Shown: positions 22,923-32,202, counted from the stretch's first letter. The stretch is DNA of 64,000 nt from BOG-908 sp965198825 (GCA_965198825.1 CBDAQB010000002.1:620001-684000); one strand, 5' to 3'. Numbers and translations: made by a program. The notes: generated by a model from the letters alone, not told the origin.

Positions 22923-24191
22923 TTACGCCGCCACCTTCTCCATCAAATGCCGATGCAGCCGAATAGGCCGCAAGACAAACAGCGCCAGAATAACAACAAG
23001 AACGTTAGCCATGGCGCAGGCAAGGAACACGCCTGTCCAGCTTCCTGTGCGCGCCACCAGCACATTGGCGAGCGGTACCAGCCACACTGACAATCCCTTG
23101 GCGGTATAGAGCAGCCCGGCATTGGCCGAGGCGAATTTGGTGCCGAACAGATCCGTGCAGGTGGAGGGGAACAGCGAGAAGATTTCGCCCCATGTGAAGA
23201 ACACCAAGGCGGCGGCAACGACGAAAAGCACCGGATTATGGCCGGAGAACGCCAGCAGCCAGTAGCTCGCGGCGCCGAGCGAGAAGGCGAGCGCCATGGT
23301 CGACTCGCGGCCGATCCTGTCGGAGACGAAGCCGAAGAACGGCCGCGCCATGCCGTTCATGACATTGTCCACGACGAGCGCGATATTGAGCGCGGTGATC
23401 CCCCAGAACAGCGGTGTTCCCGTCAGGCCATAGTCCTTTGCGATCGGCGCGATCTGTGCGGTGACCATCAGGCCGCTGGCCGACACCATGACGAACATGA
23501 CATAGAGCAGCCAGAAAACCGGCGAGGCGAGCACCTGCTTCGGCGTCGACTGATGCAGCGACTGCTTGACCCGGGCCGGCGGCAGTTCGGTCAGTTCGCC
23601 AGGCGCCGGGGCGTGCATGATCGGCGCGAGCAGCAGAAGCAGAAGGCCCTGGCCCAGCCCGAACCAAAGGAAGGTATTCGCGTAGCCGAAGGCATGGATG
23701 GCCATGTTGACCGGCACGACGGTCAGGGCGGAGCCGGCGCCGAAGCCCGCCGCGGTGATGCCGACGGCGAGCCCGCGCCGGTCGGGAAACCATTTCATGG
23801 CGTTGCCGACGCAGGTTGCGTAAACTGCGCCGGCGCCGACGCCGGCGAGGCCACTGCCGAGATAGAGGGCGGACAGCGATCCGGCGTAGGCGTTGATCGC
23901 CCAGCCGAGGCCCACGAGCACGCCGCCGGTGGCAATCATCACCGGGGCGCCGCGTCGCCGGCCGAGATGGTCGGCGACCCAGCCGGCGGCGGGTGTCAGC
24001 CAGGTTTCGGTGGCGACGAAGATGGTGAAGGCGAGCTGTATGCCCGGCAGCGCCCAGCCGTGCGCCTGATGCATCGGATTGACGAACAGCGTCCAGGCAT
24101 ATTGGAGGTTGGCAATGAGAATCATGCAGACGACCCCGAGCCACAATTGTGACCATCGATTGCCTTTGAGCGGCGTCGCCTCGGCTTGCAT
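22923..24191 (-). CDS. Oxalate/formate antiporter-type MFS transporter
   Basis: The 422-residue protein has twelve helices and strong likeness to OxlT-family carriers: LQYAWTLFVNPMHQAHGW in helix 1, WVADHLGRRRGAPVMIATGG at loop 2-3, YATCVGNAMKWFPDRRGLA at loop 4-5 and GEIFSLFPSTCTDLFGTKFA in the C-terminal half. These carriers exchange oxalate for formate. AGGGGGA lies upstream of the ATG. No oxalate-degrading genes are in the window, so the transported monocarboxylate or dicarboxylate is uncertain. Confidence 0.88.
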   Translation of the reverse strand: MQAEATPLKGNRWSQLWLGVVCMILIANLQYAWTLFVNPMHQAHGWALPGIQLAFTIFVATETWLTPAAGWVADHLGRRRGAPVMIATGGVLVGLGWAINAYAGSLSALYLGSGLAGVGAGAVYATCVGNAMKWFPDRRGLAVGITAAGFGAGSALTVVPVNMAIHAFGYANTFLWFGLGQGLLLLLLAPIMHAPAPGELTELPPARVKQSLHQSTPKQVLASPVFWLLYVMFVMVSASGLMVTAQIAPIAKDYGLTGTPLFWGITALNIALVVDNVMNGMARPFFGFVSDRIGRESTMALAFSLGAASYWLLAFSGHNPVLFVVAAALVFFTWGEIFSLFPSTCTDLFGTKFASANAGLLYTAKGLSVWLVPLANVLVARTGSWTGVFLACAMANVLVVILALFVLRPIRLHRHLMEKVAA

Positions 24192-24302
24192 ATGTTCCCC
24201 CTGTTTTGCGAAAACTTGCGGGTTCCCTACGCCTTGTAAATGGTTCGAGGGCCTCCAAACGGCCCTCTAGTACGAAATGCCTAGTCTGGGACGGAGGAAA
24301 AC

Positions 24303-24905
24303 TTGGACCGTTTAATCGAAGGCTACAGGCAGTTCCGGCGCGACGATTGGCCCGCGGACCGGGCCCGTTACGAGGCGCTCGCCACATGGGGGCAGCGGCC
24401 GCATACGCTGGTAATTGCGTGCTCGGACAGTCGTGTCGATCCGCAAACGGTATTCGGCGCGGTCCCTGGCGAACTGTTCGTCGTGCGCAACGTGGCCGGG
24501 CTGGTGCCGCCCTACACGCCGGACGCCGGCTATCACGGAACGAGTGCCGCGCTGGAATATGGCGTGCGCGTACTCAAGGTGGAGCGTGTGGTGGCGCTGG
24601 GGCACGCCCGCTGTGGTGGTGTTCAGGCGATGATCGAGGGTGCGCCGGCGGAAGCGCAGGATTTCGTGGCGCCCTGGGTGGAGATCGCCCGTCCCGCCCT
24701 CGCCACAAAGCCGCCGCCCGACGTTCCTGCGGCGGATTATTACGAGGTGGAGGTGGTGCGTCTTTCACTCGCCAATCTGCTGACCTTTCCGTGGATCAAC
24801 GAGGCGGTCCGCAAAGGCGAATTGTCGCTGCATGGCTTCCGTTTCGACATCCACACAGGCGAGCTGTCGCGGCTCACGCCGGAAGGTTTTTCTCCGGTTT
24901 CATGA
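24303..24905 (+). CDS. Beta-class carbonic anhydrase
   Basis: The 200-residue enzyme interconverts carbon dioxide and bicarbonate. Zinc ligands are visible as Cys in ACSDSR (with the Asp-Arg dyad) and His plus Cys in LGHARCGG. FVVRNVAGLVPPY is the usual block after the first site. Translation starts at TTG 24303, with GGAGG a few bases upstream and no better start. The 3' end overlaps the convergent small gene by 32 bp. It is divergent from the OxlT-like gene, with which a shared promoter region of about 110 bp lies between. Confidence 0.93.
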   Translation: MDRLIEGYRQFRRDDWPADRARYEALATWGQRPHTLVIACSDSRVDPQTVFGAVPGELFVVRNVAGLVPPYTPDAGYHGTSAALEYGVRVLKVERVVALGHARCGGVQAMIEGAPAEAQDFVAPWVEIARPALATKPPPDVPAADYYEVEVVRLSLANLLTFPWINEAVRKGELSLHGFRFDIHTGELSRLTPEGFSPVS

Positions 24906-25239
24906 CCGGCTGCACCGGTGCACGCCTGAACTCGGCCCTGAACTCGGCCCTGAACTCGGCAATGAGTTTTTCGTAGGCTGCCGCTGCTGCAAGCGATACA
25001 GCCTGCGCGAACTCGAGCTGGACGATCTTGAGAGCGTGCAGCTCCGGGTTCGACAGGCCTTGGAAGATGCTGCTGTCGAGCACAAGCCTTTGCTGATTGA
25101 CCACATCGCCGCCGCCACCCTGCGTATGCACGCCCGACGGGTTCGGATGGACGAGATCGCCGCCACCACCTTGGGTATGCACGCCCGAGGGCCCTTTGCC
25201 CTTGGGCGGCTTGTCACCTTTGTCCCCTTTGTCAGACAT
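24874..25239 (-). CDS. Small HTQGGGG-repeat protein (second of a pair)
   Basis: The 121-residue product begins with a Lys/Gly/Asp-rich stretch (MSDKGDKGDKPPKGKG), then has two copies of SGVHTQGGGGD about 17 residues apart, then an alpha-helical region and a 12-bp tandem repeat encoding AEFR-like units near the C-terminus. There is no signal peptide or cysteine. It overlaps the preceding small gene by 8 bases (ATGTCTGA), so the two are made together. It is not a family I can name. Low-complexity repeats with a histidine could be a modification, binding or display motif. Confidence 0.65.
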   Translation of the reverse strand: MSDKGDKGDKPPKGKGPSGVHTQGGGGDLVHPNPSGVHTQGGGGDVVNQQRLVLDSSIFQGLSNPELHALKIVQLEFAQAVSLAAAAAYEKLIAEFRAEFRAEFRRAPVQPVMKPEKNLPA

Positions 25240-25390
25240 CCGCTACGTCTTCTGTGCTGGCGATCGCCGTGCCGCCGCCACCTTGCGTATGAATGCCAGC
25301 GGGTTCGACTTTGTCCGCGTTGCTCGCGACGGTCACGCTGCCTGCGTCGGAGGCCGGGGCGTCGTCTGTTTTGATGTCATCGTCCGCCAT
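25232..25390 (-). CDS. 52-residue HTQGGGG protein (first of a pair)
   Basis: From ATG 25390 the peptide is acidic at first (MADDDIKTDDAPASDAGS) and carries one copy of the motif, AGIHTQGGGGT, before ending in ASTEDVADV. The same motif occurs twice in the next gene, so the two are paralogous in part. It lies 29 bp downstream of the winged-helix/TPR regulator and is probably its cotranscribed target. Function unknown. Confidence 0.6.
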   Translation of the reverse strand: MADDDIKTDDAPASDAGSVTVASNADKVEPAGIHTQGGGGTAIASTEDVADV

Positions 25391-25419
25391 ATCCAATTCC
25401 TCATCTTTCCTGATGCAGC

Positions 25420-27579
25420 CTAGGGCGAGCGCCTGTCCTGCCACGGATGGCCCGCGGCGGCCCAAGCCTCTTCGCCGCCGCGATACCAGAGCACATGGCG
25501 AAAACCTTTTGCAACGAGATACAGCACGGCATTGTAACTTCGCCATCCGAGAGGACCATCGCTCATGACGATGATGGGCCTCGATGTCTCGACACCTGCG
25601 CCCGCCTGATCAAGCAAATGCCCGATATCGCCAGATGCTCCCGCCGACCAGGCCCAGATCGCTTCCGGAATCACCATCGCTCCTAGCCCGAGATCGAGAA
25701 CAAGCGGCTTCGGCGTTTGCTGCAGCATGGCGAAGACAGAGGCAGTCTCCACTCGGGCCGAGCCTGGGATCAGCAGCGGTGTCGGATCGAAATCGCCACC
25801 CGTGCCTGGAGTGTGCGTCGGAGCGACGGCGAAATCCGCATCTTCCTTGATCGAGACCGGCATTCCGGCATCGGACAGCGCCTTGAGGTAGGCAGTGTAG
25901 CCTTGGACCTGTGACAGGGCATGCGTATCGTAAGATGCGAGCTGCGATACCGTCCTGTTTGGATGGCCCCTGCGGTATTCGTCATACTGCCGCGCCGCTT
26001 CGTTTGCGTTGCCGGCGAGGCGATAGGCGGCAATGAGATAGATGCGGCGCCATTCCCGCCAGCCGAGTGTCGTCTCCGACTCGCCGCTATTCACCAGGCC
26101 GGCACCGGCGCGTTCGAGCCAATCGATCGCGTCGAGCGGGCGGCCCAGCATCAGATACCCCATGCCGATCAGATGTTGGCGTGCTGCGTTCCTGGATCCA
26201 ACGGGGTCGATCCTCAGGATGTCCTGATAGTCTGCAATCATCTGCTCCATATGGCCCAAGGACCGGGAGCAGCGCGCCAAACCGTTGCGCGCCTCGACAT
26301 TGTTCGGATCGAGGGAAAGCGCCAGGCGAAAGCTCGGCTGCGCCTGCTCGCAATGCCTGTTGACCCAGGCGAGCATGCCATTGGCGGTGATGGCGAGCGG
26401 ATTGCGCGGGGCAACCAGCATGGCCTTGCTGACCACGGCCGCGGCGCGGGCGCCGTCACGATCATCGTCGATATCATCGAAATTTCCCATCTTGTTGACG
26501 AGAACGATGCCCAGCTCGGCGAGCGCGTCGCCAAACTCCGGCGACAGAGCAACGGCTTTCTCGAGCAACGATTGCGCAGCGGTCAAGTCGGCAAGGGTGT
26601 TGCTCTGATCGAGAACCGATCGCGCGCGCAAATAGAGATCCACCGCGTCGGGATTGTTCGGGCGCTCATGGAGCGACCGCGCCGCCTCCACCTGGACAAG
26701 CGTAAAATCGAGCGTGCTGGCAATGCGTCGAACGATCTGTTCCTGCACCGAGCCGAGCTTGTCGCGCGTGACATCGAAGCGGTCGCCGCGTACGTGGGCG
26801 CCTGTCGCGGCATCGATGAGCTGCGAATTGATGTGGAACGTGTCGCCTTCGATACGCAGGCTGCCTTCGAGAAGGTAGCGCACGTTCAGCGTGCGGCCGA
26901 TCTCGCTCGCGGCAACGGCGCGGCCTCGATAGGTGTCGGCGCTGCCACGCGCGATGACGGTGCTGCCCGGGATATGGGAAAGATCCGTGGTGAGATCGTC
27001 GGTGATCGCATCGGCCAGGTAGTCCTGCTGCGGATCGGCGCTGAGATTCCGGAATGGCAGCACGGCAATGGAGAGCCGCGGTGCGACATGCATCTCGCGC
27101 TGCAGAAAGCGTATGCCGACCACCGCGAGCAGGAGGCAGAGCACGGCCGCGGCGCCGAATGGCCATAATCTGCGGCGTGTGGCGACAGGCGCGGCCGGCT
27201 CTGTTCTGGCTAGCCTCGGCGCCTGCTCGGCCGCCGGTGCAGGCTCGGCCTCTTCCATGACGGGTGCCACGAAGCGGTAGCCGCGTCCGGGCACAGTCAG
27301 GATGAATCTGGCATCCGCCTGCTCGCGTAGCCCACGCCGCAAGGCGGAAATCTGGACGGCGAGGTTGTTGTCCTCGACAGCCAGGCCGGGCCAGACGGCC
27401 GCGAAAATCTCGTCCTTGCTGACGATCCGGTCGCGATGCCGGATCAGGAGCAGGAGGATGTCGAAAGCGCGGGAGCTGAGAGGGACGGGGGCGCCGTCCA
27501 GGCTCAGCAACCGGCGTTCTGGTTCCAAAAGGAACTGGCCGAAACGGATGAGGCCAGGGGCCAGATCGCGAAGCACCAT
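25420..27579 (-). CDS. CadC-like winged-helix regulator with TPR and C-terminal rhodanese-like domain
   Basis: The 719-residue protein has an OmpR/PhoB-type winged helix (residues about 10-105, with LSSRAFDILLLLIRH and GRGYRFVAPV). One membrane helix follows near residues 140-160 (FGAAAVLCLLLAVVGIRFL), then the adenylate-cyclase-type domain SIAVLPFRNLSADPQQDYLADAI and TPR-like helices (SPEFGDALAELGIVL, LDPNNVEARNGLARC). The last 100 residues resemble a rhodanese domain (GWRSYNAVLYLVAKGFRHVLWYRGGEEAW), but the catalytic-loop Cys is replaced (VMSDGPLGW). It is probably a one-component membrane sensor that controls the small genes after it. Confidence 0.82.
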   Translation of the reverse strand: MVLRDLAPGLIRFGQFLLEPERRLLSLDGAPVPLSSRAFDILLLLIRHRDRIVSKDEIFAAVWPGLAVEDNNLAVQISALRRGLREQADARFILTVPGRGYRFVAPVMEEAEPAPAAEQAPRLARTEPAAPVATRRRLWPFGAAAVLCLLLAVVGIRFLQREMHVAPRLSIAVLPFRNLSADPQQDYLADAITDDLTTDLSHIPGSTVIARGSADTYRGRAVAASEIGRTLNVRYLLEGSLRIEGDTFHINSQLIDAATGAHVRGDRFDVTRDKLGSVQEQIVRRIASTLDFTLVQVEAARSLHERPNNPDAVDLYLRARSVLDQSNTLADLTAAQSLLEKAVALSPEFGDALAELGIVLVNKMGNFDDIDDDRDGARAAAVVSKAMLVAPRNPLAITANGMLAWVNRHCEQAQPSFRLALSLDPNNVEARNGLARCSRSLGHMEQMIADYQDILRIDPVGSRNAARQHLIGMGYLMLGRPLDAIDWLERAGAGLVNSGESETTLGWREWRRIYLIAAYRLAGNANEAARQYDEYRRGHPNRTVSQLASYDTHALSQVQGYTAYLKALSDAGMPVSIKEDADFAVAPTHTPGTGGDFDPTPLLIPGSARVETASVFAMLQQTPKPLVLDLGLGAMVIPEAIWAWSAGASGDIGHLLDQAGAGVETSRPIIVMSDGPLGWRSYNAVLYLVAKGFRHVLWYRGGEEAWAAAGHPWQDRRSP

Positions 27580-27666
27580 GAGGAGGATGATCGCTTGTCA
27601 GGTTCGCCCCAAGCTACCCGCCCCTGCACGCAATGAAAAGGCGAGGCGCTGCCCTCGCCCCAAAAC

Positions 27667-28275
27667 CTACTGCCCGGCGAGCTTCTCCCCAGGTGCAGCG
27701 TCCAGCGCCATGTTGAGCGCGAGCACGTTGACCCGGGGCTCGCCGACGATGCCGAGCAGGCGGCCCTCGGTGTGCCGGGCCAGCACGGCCTGCACCGCAT
27801 CCGCGCTCATATGGCGGGCCGCGGCCACGCGGGCGACCTGCATCGCCGCGTTCTCGGGAGAGATATGCGGGTCGAGCCCCGAGGCGGAACTCGTCACGGC
27901 GTCGCCCGGAACGAGTTTGGAACCGGACTTGGCGACATCCGCCGTCACCCGGTCGATCAGGGTTTTGGAGGTCGGACCCAGGTTCGAGGCGCCCGACTCG
28001 CTGGCATCATAAGGCGTGGGCACCTGCTTGCTGCTGTCCTTGGGGTCGGTCCCCATCAGCGCCGAGGGCCGGCCATGGAAATATTTGTCCGCTGAGAAAT
28101 CCTGGCCGAGCAAGGCGGAGCCGACGATCTTCCCGTCCCGCTGCACCAGGCTGCCGCCAGCCTGGAAAGGAAGGGCGAGCGCCCCAAACGCCGTAAAGGC
28201 AAGCGGAAACGCAGCGCCCGTCACGATGGTGAACAACGCAAGCAGCGTAACGACCGGGCGAAGATGACGAAGCAT
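27667..28275 (-). CDS. kdpC: Potassium-transporting ATPase subunit KdpC
   Basis: The 202-residue subunit has one N-terminal membrane helix (VVTLLALFTIVTGAAFPLAF) and the periplasmic domain typical of KdpC (LLGQDFSADKYFHGRPSA, then SASGLDPHISPENAAMQVARVA). It stabilises and assists the KdpA-KdpB complex. It starts 11 bp after the kdpB stop. The sensor kinase/regulator genes kdpD and kdpE are not in the window. Confidence 0.95.
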   Translation of the reverse strand: MLRHLRPVVTLLALFTIVTGAAFPLAFTAFGALALPFQAGGSLVQRDGKIVGSALLGQDFSADKYFHGRPSALMGTDPKDSSKQVPTPYDASESGASNLGPTSKTLIDRVTADVAKSGSKLVPGDAVTSSASGLDPHISPENAAMQVARVAAARHMSADAVQAVLARHTEGRLLGIVGEPRVNVLALNMALDAAPGEKLAGQ

Positions 28276-28286
28276 GATCGAAAATC

Positions 28287-30314
28287 CTATGCGAAGATAT
28301 GCAGGGTGGTGAGCACGAGGTCGATCGCCTTGATGCCGGCGAACGGCGCCACGATGCCGCCCACGCCATAGATCAGCAGGTTCCGCTGCAGCAGCGCAGA
28401 GGCGCCGACCGCGCGGAACTTCACGCCCCGCAAGGCGAGCGGCACGAGGGCCACGATGATCAAGGCGTTGAAGATCACCGCGGAGAGGATGGCGCTCTGC
28501 GGCGTGGACAGATGCATGATGTTCAGCGCTCCGAGTTCCGGATAGGTCGCGACGAAGATCGCTGGCAGGATCGCGAAGTATTTCGAGATGTCGTTGGCGA
28601 TGGAGAAGGTCGTCAGCGAACCACGCGTGATGAGCAATTGCTTGCCGATCTCCACGATTTCGATGAGCTTCGTGGGATCGCTGTCCAGATCCACCATGTT
28701 GCCCGCTTCACGCGCAGCCTGCGTGCCTGTCTGCATGGCCACGCCGACGTCCGCTTGGGCCAGCGCCGGCGCGTCGTTGGTGCCGTCGCCGCACATGGCG
28801 ACCATGCGGCCTTCCGCCTGCGTCTTGCGAATATAGTCGAGCTTGTCCTGTGGCGTCGCCTCGGCAATGAAATCATCCACGCCCGCCTCTGTCGCGATGG
28901 CAGCGGCCGTAATGCGGTTGTCCCCTGTCACCATGATGGTGCGTATGCCCATGCGGCGAAGCTCGGCGAACCGTTCGCGTATGCCCGGCTTGACGATGTC
29001 CTTCAGCTCGATCACGCCCATCAGCCGGTTGTCGGCGGTCACGGCAAGCGGCGTGCTGCCTGCGCGCGAGACGCGCTCCACCGCCTGCGCGAAGGCCGCT
29101 GGCGCCGCGGTGCCGATCTGCTTCAGGATGTTATCGACAGCCCCCTTGCGCCAGCTCCTCCCATCGCTGTCCAGCCCCGAGACGCGTGTGTTGGCAGTGA
29201 ACGGGATCACGTTGCCGTCCGCAGGCCGATCCAGATTGATGCCGTGCCGATCGCGAACATAGGTGATCACCGATCGTCCTTCAGGCGTCTCGTCGCCCAG
29301 GCTCGCCATCGCCGCGGCATGGGCCAGATCGCGCTCCGTCACGCCAGGCGCCGGAAAAAGCCCCGCCGCCATGCGGTTGCCGAACGTGATCGTGCCCGTC
29401 TTGTCGAGCAGCAGCGCATCCACGTCGCCGGCCGCCTCGACGGCCCGGCCGCTGGTGGCAACGACATTGAACCGGATCAGCCTGTCCATGCCCGCAATGC
29501 CGATGGCAGAGAGCAGCCCGCCGATCGTCGTCGGGATCAAAGTCACCAGCAGCGCCGCAAGAACAGGAATGGCGAGCGGCGTCGACGAATAGTTGGCAAA
29601 ACCCACCAGCGTGACAACCGCAATCAGAAAGATGATCGTCAGCCCGGCAAGGAGAATGTCGAGCGCGATCTCGTTCGGCGTCTTGCGCCGCTCCGCGCCC
29701 TCAACAAGCTTGATCATGCGGTCGATGAAGGTCGAGCCAGGATCGGCGGTGATACGCACGACAAGATAATCCGAGACCACCTGCGTGCCGCCCGTCACCG
29801 CAGACCGGTCGCCGCCCGCCTCCCGAATGACCGGCGCCGACTCGCCCGTAATCGCACTCTCATTGACGCTGGCCACTCCTTCGACGATCTCGCCATCCGA
29901 CGGGATGAGATCGTTGAGTTCCACAAGAACGATATCACCGGCCCGCAAGGTGGACGCCGAAACCGGCTTATAAAGCGCCCGGTCACGCGGATTGGGCAGC
30001 AGCTTGGCCGTCGTATCGGTGCGCGTACGGCGAAGGCTCTCCGCACGCGCCCGGCCACGCCCCTCCGCGACAGCTTCGGCAAAAGTCGCGAACAACACGG
30101 TAAGCCACAGCCACACGGCAATGGTGATCGGAAACGCAGCCGGCGTGCCGCGCACCAACGCCTCGCCGCCGATAAAGCTGGTGAGCACGGCCACGACTTC
30201 CGTGACGAAGATAACCGGATTTCGCATCAGCGAAGCCGGGTTGAGCTTCGCGAAGCTGTCGCCTATGGCGCGTGTGATGATCGTGCTGTCGAAGAGTGCT
30301 ATGGTGTCGGCCAC
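28287..30314 (-). CDS. kdpB: Potassium-transporting P-type ATPase subunit KdpB
   Basis: The catalytic subunit has all P-type ATPase motifs: ITGESAPV in the actuator, the phosphorylated Asp in LLLDKTGTITFGN, and GDGTNDAPALAQADVGVAM in the hinge. GTG 30314 gives 675 residues starting ADTIALFDSTIITRAIGDSF, which matches the usual KdpB N-terminus. A TTG at 30347 would begin right at a hairpin element and is less likely. ATP hydrolysis here powers potassium uptake through KdpA when external potassium is scarce. Confidence 0.95.
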   Translation of the reverse strand: MADTIALFDSTIITRAIGDSFAKLNPASLMRNPVIFVTEVVAVLTSFIGGEALVRGTPAAFPITIAVWLWLTVLFATFAEAVAEGRGRARAESLRRTRTDTTAKLLPNPRDRALYKPVSASTLRAGDIVLVELNDLIPSDGEIVEGVASVNESAITGESAPVIREAGGDRSAVTGGTQVVSDYLVVRITADPGSTFIDRMIKLVEGAERRKTPNEIALDILLAGLTIIFLIAVVTLVGFANYSSTPLAIPVLAALLVTLIPTTIGGLLSAIGIAGMDRLIRFNVVATSGRAVEAAGDVDALLLDKTGTITFGNRMAAGLFPAPGVTERDLAHAAAMASLGDETPEGRSVITYVRDRHGINLDRPADGNVIPFTANTRVSGLDSDGRSWRKGAVDNILKQIGTAAPAAFAQAVERVSRAGSTPLAVTADNRLMGVIELKDIVKPGIRERFAELRRMGIRTIMVTGDNRITAAAIATEAGVDDFIAEATPQDKLDYIRKTQAEGRMVAMCGDGTNDAPALAQADVGVAMQTGTQAAREAGNMVDLDSDPTKLIEIVEIGKQLLITRGSLTTFSIANDISKYFAILPAIFVATYPELGALNIMHLSTPQSAILSAVIFNALIIVALVPLALRGVKFRAVGASALLQRNLLIYGVGGIVAPFAGIKAIDLVLTTLHIFA

Positions 30315-30347
30315 GGTTTTGGGTCCTGTCCAAAGGGAAGGAAGCAA

Positions 30348-30461
30348 GTTCTTTTTTGAAAAAAAGAACCAAGAAACTTCTACGAATTGAGGCGGAGCAT
30401 TCCCACGATCTCGGTCCCCGGTCGCAAAAGTTTTTTGCTTCTTTTTTTCAAAAAAGAAGTG
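30348..30461. repeat. Double-hairpin element, copy 8, inside the kdp operon
   Basis: Both hairpins and a core with CCCACGATCTCGGTCCCC are present. It fills the space between kdpA and kdpB, two genes whose products must be made together. A strong terminator here would be polar, so this copy either reads through or acts on mRNA processing. Confidence 0.85.
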
Positions 30462-30466
30462 CTTCC

Positions 30467-32164
30467 TTAATAAGTCTTACCAGCCAGCATCTCGACATGC
30501 TCAGCCAAAGGCCCAAGCGCATCGGCCGGCATGAACTGCAATCCGCCCAGAATGATGATCACGCCAATCAGCAATCCCACGAACAGCGGTCCTGTCGTAG
30601 GAAACGTGCCTGCACTGGCCGAAAGCTTCGGCTTGGCCGCAAGCGAGCCGGCGATGGCAAGCACCGGGATCATGAAGGCGAAGCGGCCGAAGAGCATCGC
30701 CAGGCCAAGGCCGTAGTCGAGCCAGCGCGTATCCGCGGTGAGCCCGGCCATAGCACTGCCATTGTTTTCGCTAGCCGACGTCCAGGCATAGAGCATTTCG
30801 GAGAGCCCATGCGGCCCCGCGTTGGCGAGCGAGCTGAGCGCGTTCGGCAAAACGAGCGACATGCCGGCGCCAGCAAGGATAAAGAAGGTGAGGATCAGCA
30901 CGGCCAGCATGGCAAGCTTGATTTCCTTGGCCTGCACCTTCTTGCCGAGATATTCCGGTGTCCGTCCCACCATGAGGCCCGCGACAAACACCGAAAGCAG
31001 CGCGAAGACGATGATGGTGTAAAGCCCCGACCCGACGCCGCCCGGCGTCACTTCACCAAGCTGCATGAGGAACAGCGGGACCAGGCCACCCAGCGGCGTA
31101 TAGCTGTCCGTAAAGCTATCGACTGCACCCGTGGATGTTCCGGTGGCACTCACGTTGAACATGGCGGAGACGGCGCTGCCGAAGCGCACTTCCTTGCCCT
31201 CCATGTTGCCCATCGCGGCACTGACCCCGGCATGTGTCAGCAGCGGATTACTGCCGGACTCCGCAATCGCGCCGCCAACAACGCCCAAGGTCAGCAGGAT
31301 GGCCATGGCAAGGAACAGTGAACGTCCCTGCGCACGGTCACGCACCATATGGCCAAGCATGACGGCCAGAGAGAACGGGATGAGAAGAAGCAGCCAGTTC
31401 TCGAGAAGATTGGTCAGCGCCGTAGGGTTCTCGAAAGGATGAGCGCTGTTGGCGTTGAAGAAGCCGCCGCCGTTCGTGCCGAGTTCCTTGATCGCCTCCT
31501 GAAAGGCCACCGGCCCAAGAGCAATCGTCTGTGTCGCGCCCTGCAAGGTCGTCGCACTCGCATATCCCGACAGCGTCTGGGGAACGCCGGAAATCATCAG
31601 CAGAACCGTCGCCAGGCACGCCATTGGCAGCATGACATAAAGGCTCACCCTGATGACATCGACATAGAAATTGCCGAGCGTCTTCAAGCCACCGCCGGTA
31701 AACGCCCGCACGACGGCCACCGCGGCGGCAATGCCGGTCGCGGCCGAGAGGAACATATGCACCGTCAAGCCGAGCATCTGCGCACCATAAGAAATCTGGC
31801 TTTCCGGCGAATACGCCTGCCAGTTCGTATTGGTGACAAAACTCGCGGCCGTGTTGAAAGCCAGCCGCGGCGACATGCCGGCAATAGCCTGCGGGTTCCA
31901 GGGAAGCACGCCCTGCAGCCGCAAGATGGCGTAGAGAATGAGAAAGTGCAGCGCGTTCAACAGGATCAGCGCAAATGCATATTCGCGCCACCCCATGCCG
32001 CGGTCCGGATCGGTGCCGATGACCCGGCAAACAGCCCGCTCAACCGGACGCAGGAAGGCGATCTCGCCGGTAAACACACCGGACATGTAACGCCCCACCG
32101 GAAAGGCGGCAGCAAACACCAGGGCAAGCAGGAGTGCGACCTGCGCCCACGCGACTAAAGTCAT
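30467..32164 (-). CDS. kdpA: Potassium-transporting ATPase channel subunit KdpA
   Basis: The 565-residue membrane protein is related to Trk/Ktr channels and forms the potassium path of the Kdp pump. Pore-loop sequences are visible, for example SFVTNTNWQAYSPES (first) and LGTNGGGFFNANSAHPFENP (second), together with GMGWREYAFALILLN. The ATG at 32164 gives the usual length. It is separated by hairpin elements from kdpF upstream and kdpB downstream. Confidence 0.95.
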   Translation of the reverse strand: MTLVAWAQVALLLALVFAAAFPVGRYMSGVFTGEIAFLRPVERAVCRVIGTDPDRGMGWREYAFALILLNALHFLILYAILRLQGVLPWNPQAIAGMSPRLAFNTAASFVTNTNWQAYSPESQISYGAQMLGLTVHMFLSAATGIAAAVAVVRAFTGGGLKTLGNFYVDVIRVSLYVMLPMACLATVLLMISGVPQTLSGYASATTLQGATQTIALGPVAFQEAIKELGTNGGGFFNANSAHPFENPTALTNLLENWLLLLIPFSLAVMLGHMVRDRAQGRSLFLAMAILLTLGVVGGAIAESGSNPLLTHAGVSAAMGNMEGKEVRFGSAVSAMFNVSATGTSTGAVDSFTDSYTPLGGLVPLFLMQLGEVTPGGVGSGLYTIIVFALLSVFVAGLMVGRTPEYLGKKVQAKEIKLAMLAVLILTFFILAGAGMSLVLPNALSSLANAGPHGLSEMLYAWTSASENNGSAMAGLTADTRWLDYGLGLAMLFGRFAFMIPVLAIAGSLAAKPKLSASAGTFPTTGPLFVGLLIGVIIILGGLQFMPADALGPLAEHVEMLAGKTY

Positions 32165-32202
32165 TTATGCAGTCCTTATTGGAAAGGCCTAAGCAGCAAG
32201 CG

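Noticed and set aside
24929..25310. Short spaced repeats considered as a CRISPR-like array
   Set aside because: The repeats are in frame and encode the HTQGGGG motif and EFRA units; spacing and length do not fit CRISPR.
25921..27168. 415-codon frame antisense to the winged-helix/TPR regulator
   Set aside because: No motif or start signals; the opposite strand has clear domains.
28299..30359. 686-codon open frame antisense to kdpB
   Set aside because: It is an exact shadow of kdpB; its Arg/His/Asp-rich composition has no protein-like features.
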